NCBI RefSeq assembly: GCF_012184425.1 | Contig: NZ_VTOW01000009.1 | Coordinates: forward strand, 17,725-81,724 | Source of the DNA: Candidatus Manganitrophus noduliformans | Lineage (GTDB): Bacteria > Nitrospirota > Nitrospiria > SBBL01 > Manganitrophaceae | Reading direction: 5' to 3' | DNA length: 64,000 nt | In this document: positions 51,433 to 62,310 of the stretch, piece by piece | Numbering within the stretch: position 1 is the first letter of the stretch | Layout of the letters: each line of letters starts with the position of its first letter | The notes under the pieces: generated by a model | The model's database searches: none | Seen by the model: the letters and a program-made list of their open reading frames with translations, nothing else | What the model was told of the DNA's origin: nothing | Program-made: the position numbers and the translations under genes

Positions 51433-51601
51433 GCTTTTTTATCAGACTTATTGATTAATTTAAGAAAAATGTCTTGAGAACCATGTAATAGGTAAAAAAC
51501 AAAATAGAAAAAACGATGAAACGGGAAAGAAAACTTCATAAAAAGGCCTTTTTCAAAAGAATCAAAAACATTGTTTCAAAAGAGATTTCAGACAAAGTGC
51601 G
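51433..51601 (+). promoter_or_regulatory. CRISPR leader
   Basis: AT-rich (runs such as TAAAAAACAAAATAGAAAAAACG) and without ORFs, between the cas4 stop and the first repeat. The far end of the array carries a mutated repeat, so the leader is on this side. It should hold the pre-crRNA promoter and the integration anchor. Confidence 0.8.
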
Positions 51602-54600
51602 GTTGAAGAGAAGGTTCCACCAAAACAAGGATTGAAACTCAACCCAAGCCTAAAACCAATAGGAGGTAAAAAGTTGAAGAGAAGGTTCCACCAAAACAAG
51701 GATTGAAACAGCGAAATGCGATCTGATGCGTTGGCCAATCTGCCTGTTGAAGAGAAGGTTCCACCAAAACAAGGATTGAAACTCAACACCTCCCTTGGGG
51801 AGACCTGGGAGGAACAAGTTGAAGAGAAGGTTCCACCAAAACAAGGATTGAAACTCGGCGGCAAGCAGACGATCTAAGGAGGCGGCGTGTTGAAGAGAAG
51901 GTTCCACCAAAACAAGGATTGAAACCAAACTGGTGGTGCGCTCAATCTCAGGTGCCGTCCTGTTGAAGAGAAGGTTCCACCAAAACAAGGATTGAAACGT
52001 CACCACCAGCTCCACATCCTCGCCCCCCTCCCGAAGTTGAAGAGAAGGTTCCACCAAAACAAGGATTGAAACTTTTCCTCGTCTGTCAATTCCCAGTACG
52101 CTTTATCTTGTTGAAGAGAAGGTTCCACCAAAACAAGGATTGAAACTATTAGCAGGGGCAGGGGAAGCAAGGCACGCTAACGGTTGAAGAGAAGGTTCCA
52201 CCAAAACAAGGATTGAAACTTCCTCGCTTTCGACTACCTCTTGGCAGTAGACATGTTGAAGAGAAGGTTCCACCAAAACAAGGATTGAAACTTTCCGAGT
52301 TAGTAGAGTCAGACGGACTGCCGGAAGTTGAAGAGAAGGTTCCACCAAAACAAGGATTGAAACTGCGAGCTAAATCTAGAAGAGGAGGAAGAGGGTCCCG
52401 GTTGAAGAGAAGGTTCCACCAAAACAAGGATTGAAACAAGATCAATGCCTTTACGTCCCATCTCCCACCACCAGTTGAAGAGAAGGTTCCACCAAAACAA
52501 GGATTGAAACTTGAATGCGTTTCCGCCGTTATGCTCTAGGCTGATTGGTTGAAGAGAAGGTTCCACCAAAACAAGGATTGAAACAATGCAGCTCACCACC
52601 CGGTGAATCAGAATGCGCGGGTTGAAGAGAAGGTTCCACCAAAACAAGGATTGAAACAGCGGCGGTGTGGGGGCAAACGATCAGTTCAACGTGTTGAAGA
52701 GAAGGTTCCACCAAAACAAGGATTGAAACAACCTAATACCCCTACGGTAACAACTCCGAATGAAATGTTGAAGAGAAGGTTCCACCAAAACAAGGATTGA
52801 AACGAATCTGATCCACCTGCCCCGTGCAGCGAAAACAGAGTTGAAGAGAAGGTTCCACCAAAACAAGGATTGAAACGAAACGACGACGTTCCGCCGTTCG
52901 ATCTCGTCGAGGTTGAAGAGAAGGTTCCACCAAAACAAGGATTGAAACCGATCTGGACAAACCTTGCACCGTGTTCGACCTTCATGTTGAAGAGAAGGTT
53001 CCACCAAAACAAGGATTGAAACATCGTGGACGGCGGGACATACTCCCCGCTGCATCCGGTTGAAGAGAAGGTTCCACCAAAACAAGGATTGAAACAAGAT
53101 CCGATGTGTACGCTCCAGCCGTCGAAGACCCAGTTGAAGAGAAGGTTCCACCAAAACAAGGATTGAAACGATAATTGTCAAAAGCCATCTCTTCAAGAGA
53201 TTTCTGGTTGAAGAGAAGGTTCCACCAAAACAAGGATTGAAACTCTAACTTCTTCTCAATACTATCTAATGACTCTTGCACAGTTGAAGAGAAGGTTCCA
53301 CCAAAACAAGGATTGAAACTCCGGTATCGCGGGAAGAAAGCGAAAGAAGATCCGAGGTTGAAGAGAAGGTTCCACCAAAACAAGGATTGAAACGAACCCT
53401 CCCTTCGAAAATGGTCAGGATATCGACCAGTTGAAGAGAAGGTTCCACCAAAACAAGGATTGAAACCGATTGGGGAAGATGGAAAAGAGGCGATTCTTCG
53501 GGTTGAAGAGAAGGTTCCACCAAAACAAGGATTGAAACCATCCAGCCCTCGTCGTCGGAGAGGAACTTCTTCAGGTTGAAGAGAAGGTTCCACCAAAACA
53601 AGGATTGAAACAGCATAAATGCCGGCCGCCCCTCAAAGAGCGGGACGGGTTGAAGAGAAGGTTCCACCAAAACAAGGATTGAAACTTTATGAGCTGTGGT
53701 GCCGGCAGGCGGGGAAAGACTGTTGAAGAGAAGGTTCCACCAAAACAAGGATTGAAACTCGACGAGCTGGGGGCCGGTGCTGTGGAGTTCTTCCGGTTGA
53801 AGAGAAGGTTCCACCAAAACAAGGATTGAAACGGGCATCCGGACCGGCCTGTCAGATCTGCGGGCTGAAGTTGAAGAGAAGGTTCCACCAAAACAAGGAT
53901 TGAAACAGATCAAATCCTTTCCACACGAATTCGGCCAATACCAGTTGAAGAGAAGGTTCCACCAAAACAAGGATTGAAACCTACGACATGATCGGATTTC
54001 GAGTGTTTGACGGACTGTTGAAGAGAAGGTTCCACCAAAACAAGGATTGAAACCGCGGGATCAAGAGGCACGGCGACCCATCGGAGGGGGGTTGAAGAGA
54101 AGGTTCCACCAAAACAAGGATTGAAACATTGCGGAGGGGGGGATCGAAAAAAGCCGAGAGAACAAGTTGAAGAGAAGGTTCCACCAAAACAAGGATTGAA
54201 ACAGCGATAATACCAGGGAAGCGCGGCAAGGCCCTTGCGTTGAAGAGAAGGTTCCACCAAAACAAGGATTGAAACAGGGTGGCCCGGGTGGATCCGGTAG
54301 CCAGTCACAAGTTGAAGAGAAGGTTCCACCAAAACAAGGATTGAAACAGGTGGACTTTCCTTTTGACGCGCCGCTCGGCGGCGGGTTGAAGAGAAGGTTC
54401 CACCAAAACAAGGATTGAAACTTTCTCTCCTGCTCTTTCCTCGCTTCCTCCGCTTTTTGTTGAAGAGAAGGTTCCACCAAAACAAGGATTGAAACATAAG
54501 GACGGCCAAGAGATAGACCGCCACGGGGTTTTCGTTGAAGAGAAGGTTCCACCAAAACAAGGATTGAAACACTCTGCCGGTATGTCGCCCGAATCAACCC

Positions 54601-54868
54601 CGTTGAGTTGAAGAGAAGGTTCCACCAAAACAAGGATTGAAACAGCAGGAGTTAGAGCGCACAAAGCGGGAACTGTCAGCAAGTTGAAGAGAAGGTTCCA
54701 CCAAAACAAGGATTGAAACCGCAACGGTGATTTAGTGCTGATACAACGAACAGATTGTTGAAGAGAAGGTTCCACCAAAACAAGGATTGAAACACTTCCC
54801 TCTCCGATCTTGTCAACGCCCGGCTAAACGAGTTGAAGAGAAGGTTCCACCAAAACAAGGATTGAGAC
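51602..54868 (+). CRISPR. CRISPR array, 45 repeats of 37 bp and 44 spacers (type I-B)
   Basis: The repeat starts GTTGAAGAGAAGGTTCC and ends AAGGATTGAAAC (37 bp). It ends in ATTGAAAC, the 5' handle typical of type I-B. Repeat starts run from 51602 to 54832 with an average period of 73.4 bp, so spacers are about 34-38 bp. All repeats read as identical except the last, which has GATTGAGAC, marking the leader-distal end. Transcription is probably left to right, from the leader at 51433. Minus-strand ORFs that repeat FNPCFGG peptides are only translations of the repeat. Confidence 0.98.
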
Positions 54869-54889
54869 TATAATTCGGGCAACCATTTG

Positions 54890-55030
54890 ATGATGTCCGA
54901 CATCAGTAAGATCCGGATGGAGATACCCTATCCATCTCGGGCGATGCCATCTCCCAAAGAGCAGGGCGGTCAATTCATTACGATTGACGCCGATCTGAAA
55001 GACCGTCCTTCCGTGGTTTATCTCCGTTAG
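54890..55030 (+). CDS. Possible 46-residue protein after the array
   Basis: ATG 54890 (or 54893) encodes MMSDISKIRMEIPYPSRAMPSPKEQGGQFITIDADLKDRPSVVYLR in two parts as seen. The composition is protein-like, but no ribosome site is evident. It starts 22 bp after the last repeat and ends next to the terminator element copy B. It may be the tail of a lost gene. Confidence 0.3.
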   Translation: MMSDISKIRMEIPYPSRAMPSPKEQGGQFITIDADLKDRPSVVYLR

Positions 55031-55037
55031 AAGTAAA

Positions 55038-55116
55038 ATACAATCTAGCAGGTAGAAAGAAAAGAGCCGGAAATCGCAGAGGCCCTGGGGTCCACGCCAC
55101 CAGGGCCTTCTTATTT
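55038..55116 (+). repeat. Terminator-bearing element of about 80 bp, copy B
   Basis: Copy of the element at 38628-38708. The hairpin GGCCCTGG-N8-CCACCAGGGCC is followed by TTCTTATTTT, an intrinsic terminator downstream of the CRISPR array and the 46-codon ORF. Confidence 0.55.
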
Positions 55117-55217
55117 TGTCCGAAGGAGTTGGTTCAGAGGAAAGAGGGCACCCGGTATTCTCTGGCACTTACCGGCTGGCTGATAGACAACATCCGGCCT
55201 CTATGAGGATGTAAGCG

Positions 55218-55553
55218 ATGAAACTCAAAGACGATCCTAAACAACTTCCGAACGGTGAAAGAGAGAGCATGCAAGATTTTATTCTTTGCGATAGGCATCG
55301 CCTCAAAGAACAGAATCGATTTCTAAGGCAGGGCGATCCTAAGATCCAGAACAGGATCCGAGGACATACTCAGGCTGCCAGAAGGGAGTTCTCCGGTCCG
55401 GTACGCCGCCGGGAGCGAATCGCCTTTGCGCGACTGCTGAAGCGTGTTGGGCTTGATCCGGAGGGGCCGTATCCGAAGAATCTCGTCGAAAAATACGGCC
55501 CTCGGATACAGATAAGGAGGGACAAAAAGATCTTTAAAAATCCCGTGCATTAA
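55218..55553 (+). CDS. Unknown basic protein, 111 residues
   Basis: GAGGATGTAAGCG precedes the ATG. The protein is strongly basic (RHRLKEQNRFLRQ, RRRERIAFARLLKRVG, RRDKKIFKNP) and likely helical, as in DNA- or RNA-binding proteins. No family recognised. It lies 25 bp before the next gene on the same strand, so it starts the last gene cluster of the window. Confidence 0.5.
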   Translation: MKLKDDPKQLPNGERESMQDFILCDRHRLKEQNRFLRQGDPKIQNRIRGHTQAARREFSGPVRRRERIAFARLLKRVGLDPEGPYPKNLVEKYGPRIQIRRDKKIFKNPVH

Positions 55554-55578
55554 CCCTACAGCACGACAAGGAGGTGCC

Positions 55579-57138
55579 GTGAAAACAACTTCGAAGCATC
55601 CGAATAAGTTCATCCCCTTCAGCGATGCGATTGCGGATGGGAAAATGGATCATCTCTGGCATGAGCCGGAATCAATCCTAGATGATCGCGCCTCGCCGAC
55701 GTATGCCGGTGTCTTGCGGCCGGGGATCAAGGTTCCGCAAAATGACGGCCCGCATCGGCTGTCGGCAGCGGAGATGCAGACTTATCGGCGGATGATGAAA
55801 GAGCATCTCTCTCCGAGAGAGATCGAGAAAGCGATCGGAAAGGAGCTTCGGCCTGAAAACGTCGGCTATTTTTCAGTCTATTCATCTGAGTGCAGGACCG
55901 ATCCGGAGCATGCCGCGCGTATCCGAAAGCTCTACGGCGACGAGACCGGCGAGATCCGGCGGGTTCGGATCACCTTTCCGGAGAATGATTGGTGGGACAT
56001 TATCCCCCACAAATTGATGGCCTTTCGGGAAAGCGGATTGTACTGCTCCTCCGAGCCGAAGGAGGGCCGACTGATCGCAACCAGAGACATCGGTATGGAC
56101 GGGCCGCCAGAAGGCGGACCGAGCCGACCGTTCCGCAGAAGGTTAAAGCAATTTCCCTGCGTTCCGGATGAATGTCCAGTGTATCAGAAGAATTATTGCA
56201 AGCTCTCCGGACTGCTGCATTTTCTCATTGTGGGGGTCCCCGGAACAGACGTCTGGCGGGTTCCCACAAATTCCTGGCATTCGGTCCGGGGAATTTTGAA
56301 GAAGATCACGCGATTCAACAAAGCCCTCTCCCGCAGGGGGCGCGAGCTGGCCGGTATTCCCTTCTGGCTCTCTAAATACAAAGCCTCGGTTTCGATCTGG
56401 GATCCGAAAAAGGGGAGACGTCGCCGCGTCGATCAATGGCTTTTCGGAATTGAGGCGCCTGAATTTCCGTTGGCCGATCTGTTGGTAAAACACGCTGGTT
56501 TCACCGTCCCGGAGAGTATGGCTCTGCCGATGCTGCCAAGCGCGGCCGCGGCCGATCGCGGCGATCCAAAAGCGGCGGCGCCTACAGGAAGCCAGAATGA
56601 AACAAAGGAGGAAACGAAGACAGAAACATCGCCTGAGACATCCGCCGCGGAGCGTCCTCGCTTCGATCCGCAGCCGCAGGAAATCCGCAGCCAGGAATCC
56701 AAGCCGGTAAAGCCAGAGAGTCTTCCTTCTCTTGTTTCGGACGGAGCGACGCCGGCCATTTCAGAGGAGGCCACCATCACCGGATTGCGAGAGAAGATCC
56801 AGAAGGAGGTGGAGCCGAAAGGATCGGTTCCGATGGAGGTCATCATGCTCTGTTCAGAACGGTTTCGGAAACACCGCCTCAGCGAACTGACCCTCGGAGA
56901 GCTGCAGCAGCTCGACCGCTCGATCGAGGATTATAAACGCTCCCCCTGGGCACATTGTCGCCGCTGTTCTTCGCTGCTTTATCCCGAGGCCAAAAGCGAG
57001 GCGAGCGAGGCGATCGGCCATGATCCAAATACGCTCTGCCGGGAGTGCCGGAAAAGCGAATCTTCACGCTCCACACTTCCGCCGATGCTCACGGTGGAGA
57101 GAAAGCCGGCCGGACAGATCCAAGGGGCCGGCTTCTAG
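55579..57138 (+). CDS. Protein resembling phage recombination directionality factors (Gp3-like); zinc-binding C-terminus
   Basis: 519 residues from GTG 55579 (AAGGAGGTGCC upstream). The region CPVYQKNYCKLSGLLHFLIVGVPGTDVWRVPTNSWHSVRGI (about residues 196-236) resembles the cysteine-containing core of Gp3-like proteins that control excision in phage and integrative elements. The middle (about 320-400) is low-complexity and rich in Glu, Thr and Pro. The C-terminus has CRRC...CREC (about 463-493), a second zinc site. The function remains inferred; it could also be a replication initiator of the element. Confidence 0.45.
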   Translation: MKTTSKHPNKFIPFSDAIADGKMDHLWHEPESILDDRASPTYAGVLRPGIKVPQNDGPHRLSAAEMQTYRRMMKEHLSPREIEKAIGKELRPENVGYFSVYSSECRTDPEHAARIRKLYGDETGEIRRVRITFPENDWWDIIPHKLMAFRESGLYCSSEPKEGRLIATRDIGMDGPPEGGPSRPFRRRLKQFPCVPDECPVYQKNYCKLSGLLHFLIVGVPGTDVWRVPTNSWHSVRGILKKITRFNKALSRRGRELAGIPFWLSKYKASVSIWDPKKGRRRRVDQWLFGIEAPEFPLADLLVKHAGFTVPESMALPMLPSAAAADRGDPKAAAPTGSQNETKEETKTETSPETSAAERPRFDPQPQEIRSQESKPVKPESLPSLVSDGATPAISEEATITGLREKIQKEVEPKGSVPMEVIMLCSERFRKHRLSELTLGELQQLDRSIEDYKRSPWAHCRRCSSLLYPEAKSEASEAIGHDPNTLCRECRKSESSRSTLPPMLTVERKPAGQIQGAGF

Positions 57139-57159
57139 GCAAAAGGAAGATCATCTTGA

Positions 57160-57195
57160 GAGGCTCCGGGGCGTTTCCCGGGGCCTCTTTTTTTT
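57160..57195 (+). terminator. Rho-independent terminator just before the primase-like gene
   Basis: GAGGCTCCGGG (57160-57170) pairs with CCCGGGGCCTC (57177-57187) with wobble pairs, then eight T. The T-run abuts the GGAGG of the next gene (ATG 57206), so it could also attenuate it. Confidence 0.75.
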
Positions 57196-57205
57196 GGAGG
57201 CATCG

Positions 57206-58231
57206 ATGCAGGAGTCATTGGAGAGCGTTAAATCGATTCCGATCCAGCAGGTGGCGCGCCGCCTGGGATTGGAAGTGATCGGCCAGAGCGCGCGCTGCTT
57301 CTCGCATAAGCCCGATCGGAATCCCTCCCTTCGGTTGAACCTCAACACCAATCGTTATCACTGCTATGTCTGCCGCGGCATCTACGGGTCCGTGATCGAC
57401 CTGGTCATGCAGGTGCTCGGGTGCGATTTCAAAGAAGCCGTCAGCTATCTTCGCGGGGAGCGCCAGCCGCTTCCCCCGGCTCGGCCGCGCCGATCGGAAG
57501 CGGAGAGACCGGTCCTCTCTGCCGAGAGAAAGGGGGAACTTCTGGAGGCGTTTATGAAGTTCGCCCCAATGCAGGAGGAAGGAATGGATTATCTTCGTTC
57601 CCGGGGTTTGAAGACGGAAATCATCGAACAGATGAAGATCGGCTATCTTCGTCCCGGTCAGTACGCGAGCGCCTCCTGGGCGTTAAGCCGGCGATATGGC
57701 TTTCATTCGCTTAAGTCCGCGGGACTCACCAATTTCTATCTTTTCGAAAAACAGAAGCTCCCGATTCTTCTTTTTCCTTACCGGGTCGGAGGAGCGGTTC
57801 AACTGATTCAGGCGCGCTGCCTGCTCACCAAAGCGCAAGCGGAAGCCCGTCAGATTAAGCGCTTTGCTGCCACCGGATGGGCCACCTTCTTTTACAACCA
57901 CGACGAAATCGGGAAGGCTTCCATTCTCTTTCTCTGCGAAGGTGAAATAGACACACTGACCCTGCTTCAGCTCGGCTTCTCGGCGATCGGCAGCCCTGGA
58001 AGCTGGGGCTTTAACGAGGCGTGGCTTAATCTCTTCATCGGGAAAACGGTGGTTCTCTGTCTGGATGCCGATCCGGCGGGAGAGAAAGCGGCCGCATGGC
58101 TTTCGGAGGAATTCCGGAGCCGGAACGTCCTCTCTCTGAAACTCTATCTGCCCGTGGGATCCGATATCAACGAACATGTGCGAAAGGGGGGATACCTTGG
58201 AATCACTCAATCCGGAGCAACTCAATCCTGA
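57206..58231 (+). CDS. DnaG-like primase: CHC2 zinc finger plus TOPRIM
   Basis: 341 residues from ATG 57206 (GGAGG 6 bp upstream). The CHC2 zinc finger: CFSHKPDRNPSLRLNLNTNRYHCYVC (about 30-55, with C, H, C, C), followed by a linker and a TOPRIM domain with LCEGEIDTLTLLQLG (about 248, Glu) and LCLDADPAGEKAA (about 287, DxD). It is shorter than DnaG and lacks the DnaB-binding tail, as do plasmid and phage primases. It overlaps the UvrD-like gene by 35 bp. Probably primes replication of a mobile element. Confidence 0.85.
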   Translation: MQESLESVKSIPIQQVARRLGLEVIGQSARCFSHKPDRNPSLRLNLNTNRYHCYVCRGIYGSVIDLVMQVLGCDFKEAVSYLRGERQPLPPARPRRSEAERPVLSAERKGELLEAFMKFAPMQEEGMDYLRSRGLKTEIIEQMKIGYLRPGQYASASWALSRRYGFHSLKSAGLTNFYLFEKQKLPILLFPYRVGGAVQLIQARCLLTKAQAEARQIKRFAATGWATFFYNHDEIGKASILFLCEGEIDTLTLLQLGFSAIGSPGSWGFNEAWLNLFIGKTVVLCLDADPAGEKAAAWLSEEFRSRNVLSLKLYLPVGSDINEHVRKGGYLGITQSGATQS

Positions 58232-59954
58232 ACAGAAGGAGGCGGTCCTCTTCCGGGGAGGACCGCTTCTTATTCTTGCGGGACCCGGAACAGGAAAGAC
58301 ACACACGATCGCCAATCGTATCGCGGCGCTGATTCATGAAGGCGAGGACCCGGAAAAGATCCTCGCGATCACTTTTACGAATAAAGGCGCCCAGGAGATG
58401 CGGGATCGGATTCTCGCATTGACCGGTAAGCGGCTCACTTGGATTCGCACGATTCACGGAACCTGTGCGCAGATCTTGCGCCTCCATATCCATAAACTGC
58501 CAGGGTATTCGGAGGGGTTTACAATTGCCTCGACGGAGCAGGCAAACAAAATCCTCAAAGAAGCGATCCATGGACTCAATATCAACGAAACAGCCGTCGA
58601 TTTGGCCGATCTCTCCCGCAAGGCCGCTCGCGTTAAGGCGCAAGAGAATCCCGGCGAGGCGCTCGTTCGTGAAGGAGGGGACTTCGTTCGGATCTTTAAC
58701 GCCTATCAGGAGCGAATGCGGACTCTGGGGTGCATCGACTTCAACGATTTGGTCTATCTGACGCTTCGCCTTTTCAATGAGGATGCAGGAACATTAAGCG
58801 AGGTCCGCAGCCTCTGGCGTCATCTTATCGTGGATGAGATCCAGGATTGTGACTTCGCGCAATATACGCTGATCTCGCTGCTCGGAAAGGAGCGCGGCAT
58901 CGCGGTGGTCGGCGATGACGACCAATCGATCTACTCTTTCCGATCAGCGACCCCTGAAGTGCTGCGTCGCTTCGTCGATGATTTCTCCCCGGAGGTCATC
59001 ACCTTGCGGGAGAGTTTTCGTCTACCCAAAGCGGTCATCGCCGCGGCAAACAACTTAATCAAAAACAATCGGAGCCGTTTTCAGAAGGAGATCTATTCCG
59101 TCCGCAAGGTAGAGGGGGCCCTCGCCGTGCTGGGATTCGGATCGGAAGTGGAAGAGGCCGATTTCGTGGCGCGGGAGATTCAGGCGCTTGTGCGATCGGA
59201 TACCCCGTTAGAACAGATCGCCATTCTCGCCCGCCGTCATGTCCAGCTTGCGACGGTGGAAACCGCGCTCAAGCGGTTGAAGATACCCTGCAGAAAGACG
59301 GGTGATCGCTCCTTCTACGAAATCAGGGAGGTCCGAGACATGCTGGCCCTTATGACGGCGGTCGCCCTTCCGGAGAACACCCCGGCATTAGAGCGGGTTC
59401 TGAAACTGGAGCCAGGGATCACGTCCCGCCTTGTCGATGTGTTGGAGGATCTTGCCGAGCGGGAGGAGGTGAGCCTCTATCATGCGGCCGAGATGGCCGT
59501 CGACAATGGTTATGTCGATGGAGAAGCGCGGGACGCCCTGCTTCGGCTATTGGCGCGCCTGGACCGGCTCCGTAGCAGGATCTCCGATCTTTGTATTTCC
59601 GATTTGATGCGAGCGGCGTCGGTCGAATTTCGGTATACACAATATCTACAGAAAATCTGTCGAAGCAAGGAGGATATCGATAAACGGATCGGTCATCTCA
59701 GGGAGCTGGCACAGATGGCCGACCAATTTGAGTTAAACGCGGGACCCAATGTGGTCAATTTCATCAACGAGATGGCGATCGCCGCGATTCTGGGAGGATC
59801 TCCCAAAGAGAAAGAAGGCGCTCGCCTCATCACCCTGCATGGGGCAAAAGGGTTGGAATTCCGGGTCGTCTTCGTCGTCGGTGTACTGCAGGGGACCCTT
59901 CCTCACGTCAGAGGAACGGTGGAGGAGGAGCGCCGGTTGATGTATGTCGGTATC
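58197..59954 (+). CDS. UvrD/Rep-family SF1 helicase, exon 1
   Basis: 586 residues of exon 1. TTG 58197 is preferred because AAAGGGGGGA lies just upstream; an in-frame ATG is at 58176. Motifs: Walker A LAGPGTGKT (about 24-32), ITFTNKGAQEM, VDEIQDC (DExx), GDDDQSIYSFR, LRESFRL, HGAKGLEF and the start of motif VI, EERRLMYVGI. Here the gene is interrupted at 59954 by a group II intron. Joining to exon 2 (62352-62474) restores VGI/TRAKERVYISHA, i.e. motif VI with its essential Arg. The total would be 626 residues, short for UvrD. Translocates 3'-5' on ssDNA. Confidence 0.9.
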
Positions 59955-60565
59955 GTGCGACGTGAAGTCGCTTAAATATCTGTCTCAACAGAGCATCGGA
60001 TGAGACCTGCTGTTTCACCAGCAGTAGCCTATCGGGATATGCAGCAGTAGCAATGCCGCTGTGTAAAGCTCCCGAGACAATGTAGCCTCAGCCGCGAGGT
60101 TGGTGTTGAACCCGTGAGGGGAGAACATTTCTGCCAGCGCCAAGGCGGAAGGGAACTAGGCTTGAGTGGTACGACCAACAGATGTGAACTTCCGATAAAC
60201 GCCGTAACGTACGAGGAGCCAAAGGTGCTGATAGGCTCTAACCAAAATGGTATGTAGCTGGAATATAGGTTCATACCTCCTATATCGTGGACAGACAAGC
60301 TACCGGTGAATAGGAAGGGTCTAACCCACTCTGGTATTTAAGCGGAACACGGTAAACCCGTATTCCTCCCGAAAGGGAAAGCAAACCGCAAGGTAAGCCG
60401 ATGGGGATGCGGGTAGAGGAAAGCGGAGGAAGCGAAGGCTACTCTGTAATGGAGTAGATAGGGATTGAGCGAAAGCGACATCATCTCACGCGAAAGCGGG
60501 CAGACTTCCGTATGGTCTTTCTTTACAAGAGAGTTTGACGAACCTTCTTTAAGGAGGAAAGCAAG

Positions 60566-62269
60566 ATGAGCACAATTCAAATTGTGTCTGCGCCTCCTTA
60601 CCAGGAGGTGACTTGGCATCAGATCAATTGGGCCAAGTGTCACCGAACGGTCAGGAGGCTGCAAGCGCGTATTGTAAAGGCAACACAGGAGAACAGGCGC
60701 CACGATGCGAAAACTTTGGAGCGCCTGCTCACCCGCTCGTTCGCCGGTAAAGCAATCGCTGTCAGACGAGTGACTGAAAATCCTGGCAAACATACCCCTG
60801 GGGTCGATGGCAAAACATGGTCTACCCCAGAAAGCAAGTCTGCCGCGATATTGTCTCTTAGTCGGCGTGGTTACAAGCCACTCCCTTTAAGGCGGGTTTA
60901 CATCCCGAAGAGCAACAACAAGATGCGACCGCTGGGGATTCCGACGATGAAGGATCGGGCCATGCAAGCGCTTTATCTCCTGGCCCTAGAACCGGTCTCG
61001 GAAACCACAGCGGATCTGAACTCCTATGGATTCAGACCTGAAAGGTCCACGGCGGACGCCATCGCCCAATGTTTCATTGCATTGGGTAAAACGAAAAGCC
61101 CACAGTGGATACTCGAAGGCGATATCCGAGGTTGCTTTGACAATATCAACCATGACTGGCTGGTTACCCATATCCCAATGGATAAGGTGATCCTCCGGAA
61201 ATGGCTCAAGGCGGGATTCATCGACAAGCAAACCCTTTATCCGACCGAGGCTGGAACACCACAGGGAGGTGTTATCTCTCCCGTCTTGGCCAACATGACA
61301 CTGGATGGACTGGAAAGAGAACTGGCAAAACGGTTCAAGAGAACGGAGCGAATGCAACGCGTCCATCAAGTGAACATGGTCCGATATGCAGATGACTTCA
61401 TCATCACCGCTAAATCAAAAGAACTGTTAGAGGATGAGGTCAAACCGCTGGTGGAAAAATTTCTCATGACCAGGGGCCTGGAACTCTCAAAAGAAAAGAC
61501 CAGGATTACACATATCGAGGAAGGGTTTGATTTCCTCGGGCAAAACGTACGCAAGTACAAGGATAAACTCCTTATCATGCCATCCAGGAAAAATATCAAG
61601 GCATTCTTGGATAAAGTCCGAGGAATCGTGAAGGGAAACATGACGATAAAACAAGAAGGCTTGATAGATTTCCTAAACCCGGTCATTAGGGGATGGGCGA
61701 ACTATCACAAGCATATCGTCGCCAAGAAAACCTTCCAGTCGGTGGATCATCAAATTCACAAACTTCTATGGCGATGGGTAAAGCGCCGACATCCAAACAA
61801 GGGAGCCCGCTGGATTAAGGAAAAGTATTTCACCAAAGTTGGCAACCGAGAATGGATGTTTTCTCTCAAAAGAATTCAACAGGATACAGGAGAAACGCTG
61901 CCGGTAAGACTTCTCTTTAAGGCAACCAGTGTAAAAATCTCGCGGCATATCAAAGTCAGAGCTGAAGCAAACCCCTTTGATCCAAAATGGGAAACCTACT
62001 TTGAAAAACGTTTAGATATCAAAATGGTGGGAGACCTAGGAGGGAGAAGGAAGCTGCTTTATCTCTGGAAAGAACAGGATGGAATCTGTCCCATCTGCCA
62101 CGAGAAGATTACAAGCTTAACTCAATGGAACTGCCATCATCTGGTTGAACGCGCAAAGGGGGGATTAAATAAACTCAACAATATGATCCTGTTGCATCCT
62201 AATTGCCATAGACAAGCACACAGCCAAGGATTGAAAGTGGTGAAGCCGGCTCCTCAAAAGGGGCTTTGA
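60566..62269 (+). CDS. ltrA: Group II intron reverse transcriptase/maturase with HNH endonuclease
   Basis: 567 residues. AAGGAGGAAAGCAAG precedes the ATG. RT domain: PKSNNKMRPLGIPTMKDRAMQ, GFRPERSTADA, EGDIRGCFDNI, GTPQGGVISPVLANM and the active site VRYADDF (about 272-278). The maturase domain X has WANYHKHIV and WRWVKRRHPNKG. The HNH nuclease: CPICHEKI, WNCHHLVERAKGG, NMILLHPNCHRQAH. It helps splicing and reverse-transcribes the intron into new sites. Intact. Confidence 0.96.
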   Translation: MSTIQIVSAPPYQEVTWHQINWAKCHRTVRRLQARIVKATQENRRHDAKTLERLLTRSFAGKAIAVRRVTENPGKHTPGVDGKTWSTPESKSAAILSLSRRGYKPLPLRRVYIPKSNNKMRPLGIPTMKDRAMQALYLLALEPVSETTADLNSYGFRPERSTADAIAQCFIALGKTKSPQWILEGDIRGCFDNINHDWLVTHIPMDKVILRKWLKAGFIDKQTLYPTEAGTPQGGVISPVLANMTLDGLERELAKRFKRTERMQRVHQVNMVRYADDFIITAKSKELLEDEVKPLVEKFLMTRGLELSKEKTRITHIEEGFDFLGQNVRKYKDKLLIMPSRKNIKAFLDKVRGIVKGNMTIKQEGLIDFLNPVIRGWANYHKHIVAKKTFQSVDHQIHKLLWRWVKRRHPNKGARWIKEKYFTKVGNREWMFSLKRIQQDTGETLPVRLLFKATSVKISRHIKVRAEANPFDPKWETYFEKRLDIKMVGDLGGRRKLLYLWKEQDGICPICHEKITSLTQWNCHHLVERAKGGLNKLNNMILLHPNCHRQAHSQGLKVVKPAPQKGL

Positions 62270-62276
62270 AAGGCTT

Positions 62277-62310
62277 GAGCCGGATGAGGGGAAACTCTCA
62301 TGTCCGGTTC
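62277..62310 (+). ncRNA. Group II intron domain V
   Basis: 34 nt beginning GAGCCGGATGAGGGG and ending CATGTCCGGTTC: a stem with GAAA tetraloop, the catalytic heart of group II introns (contains AGC triad). Followed by the domain VI hairpin with the bulged A region up to the 3' splice site. Confidence 0.9.

Noticed and set aside
51562..54858. Many minus-strand ORFs with repeated peptides such as FNPCFGGTFSS and VEPSLQ
   Set aside because: They are translations of the 37-bp CRISPR repeat in different frames. The periodic spacing matches the array exactly.
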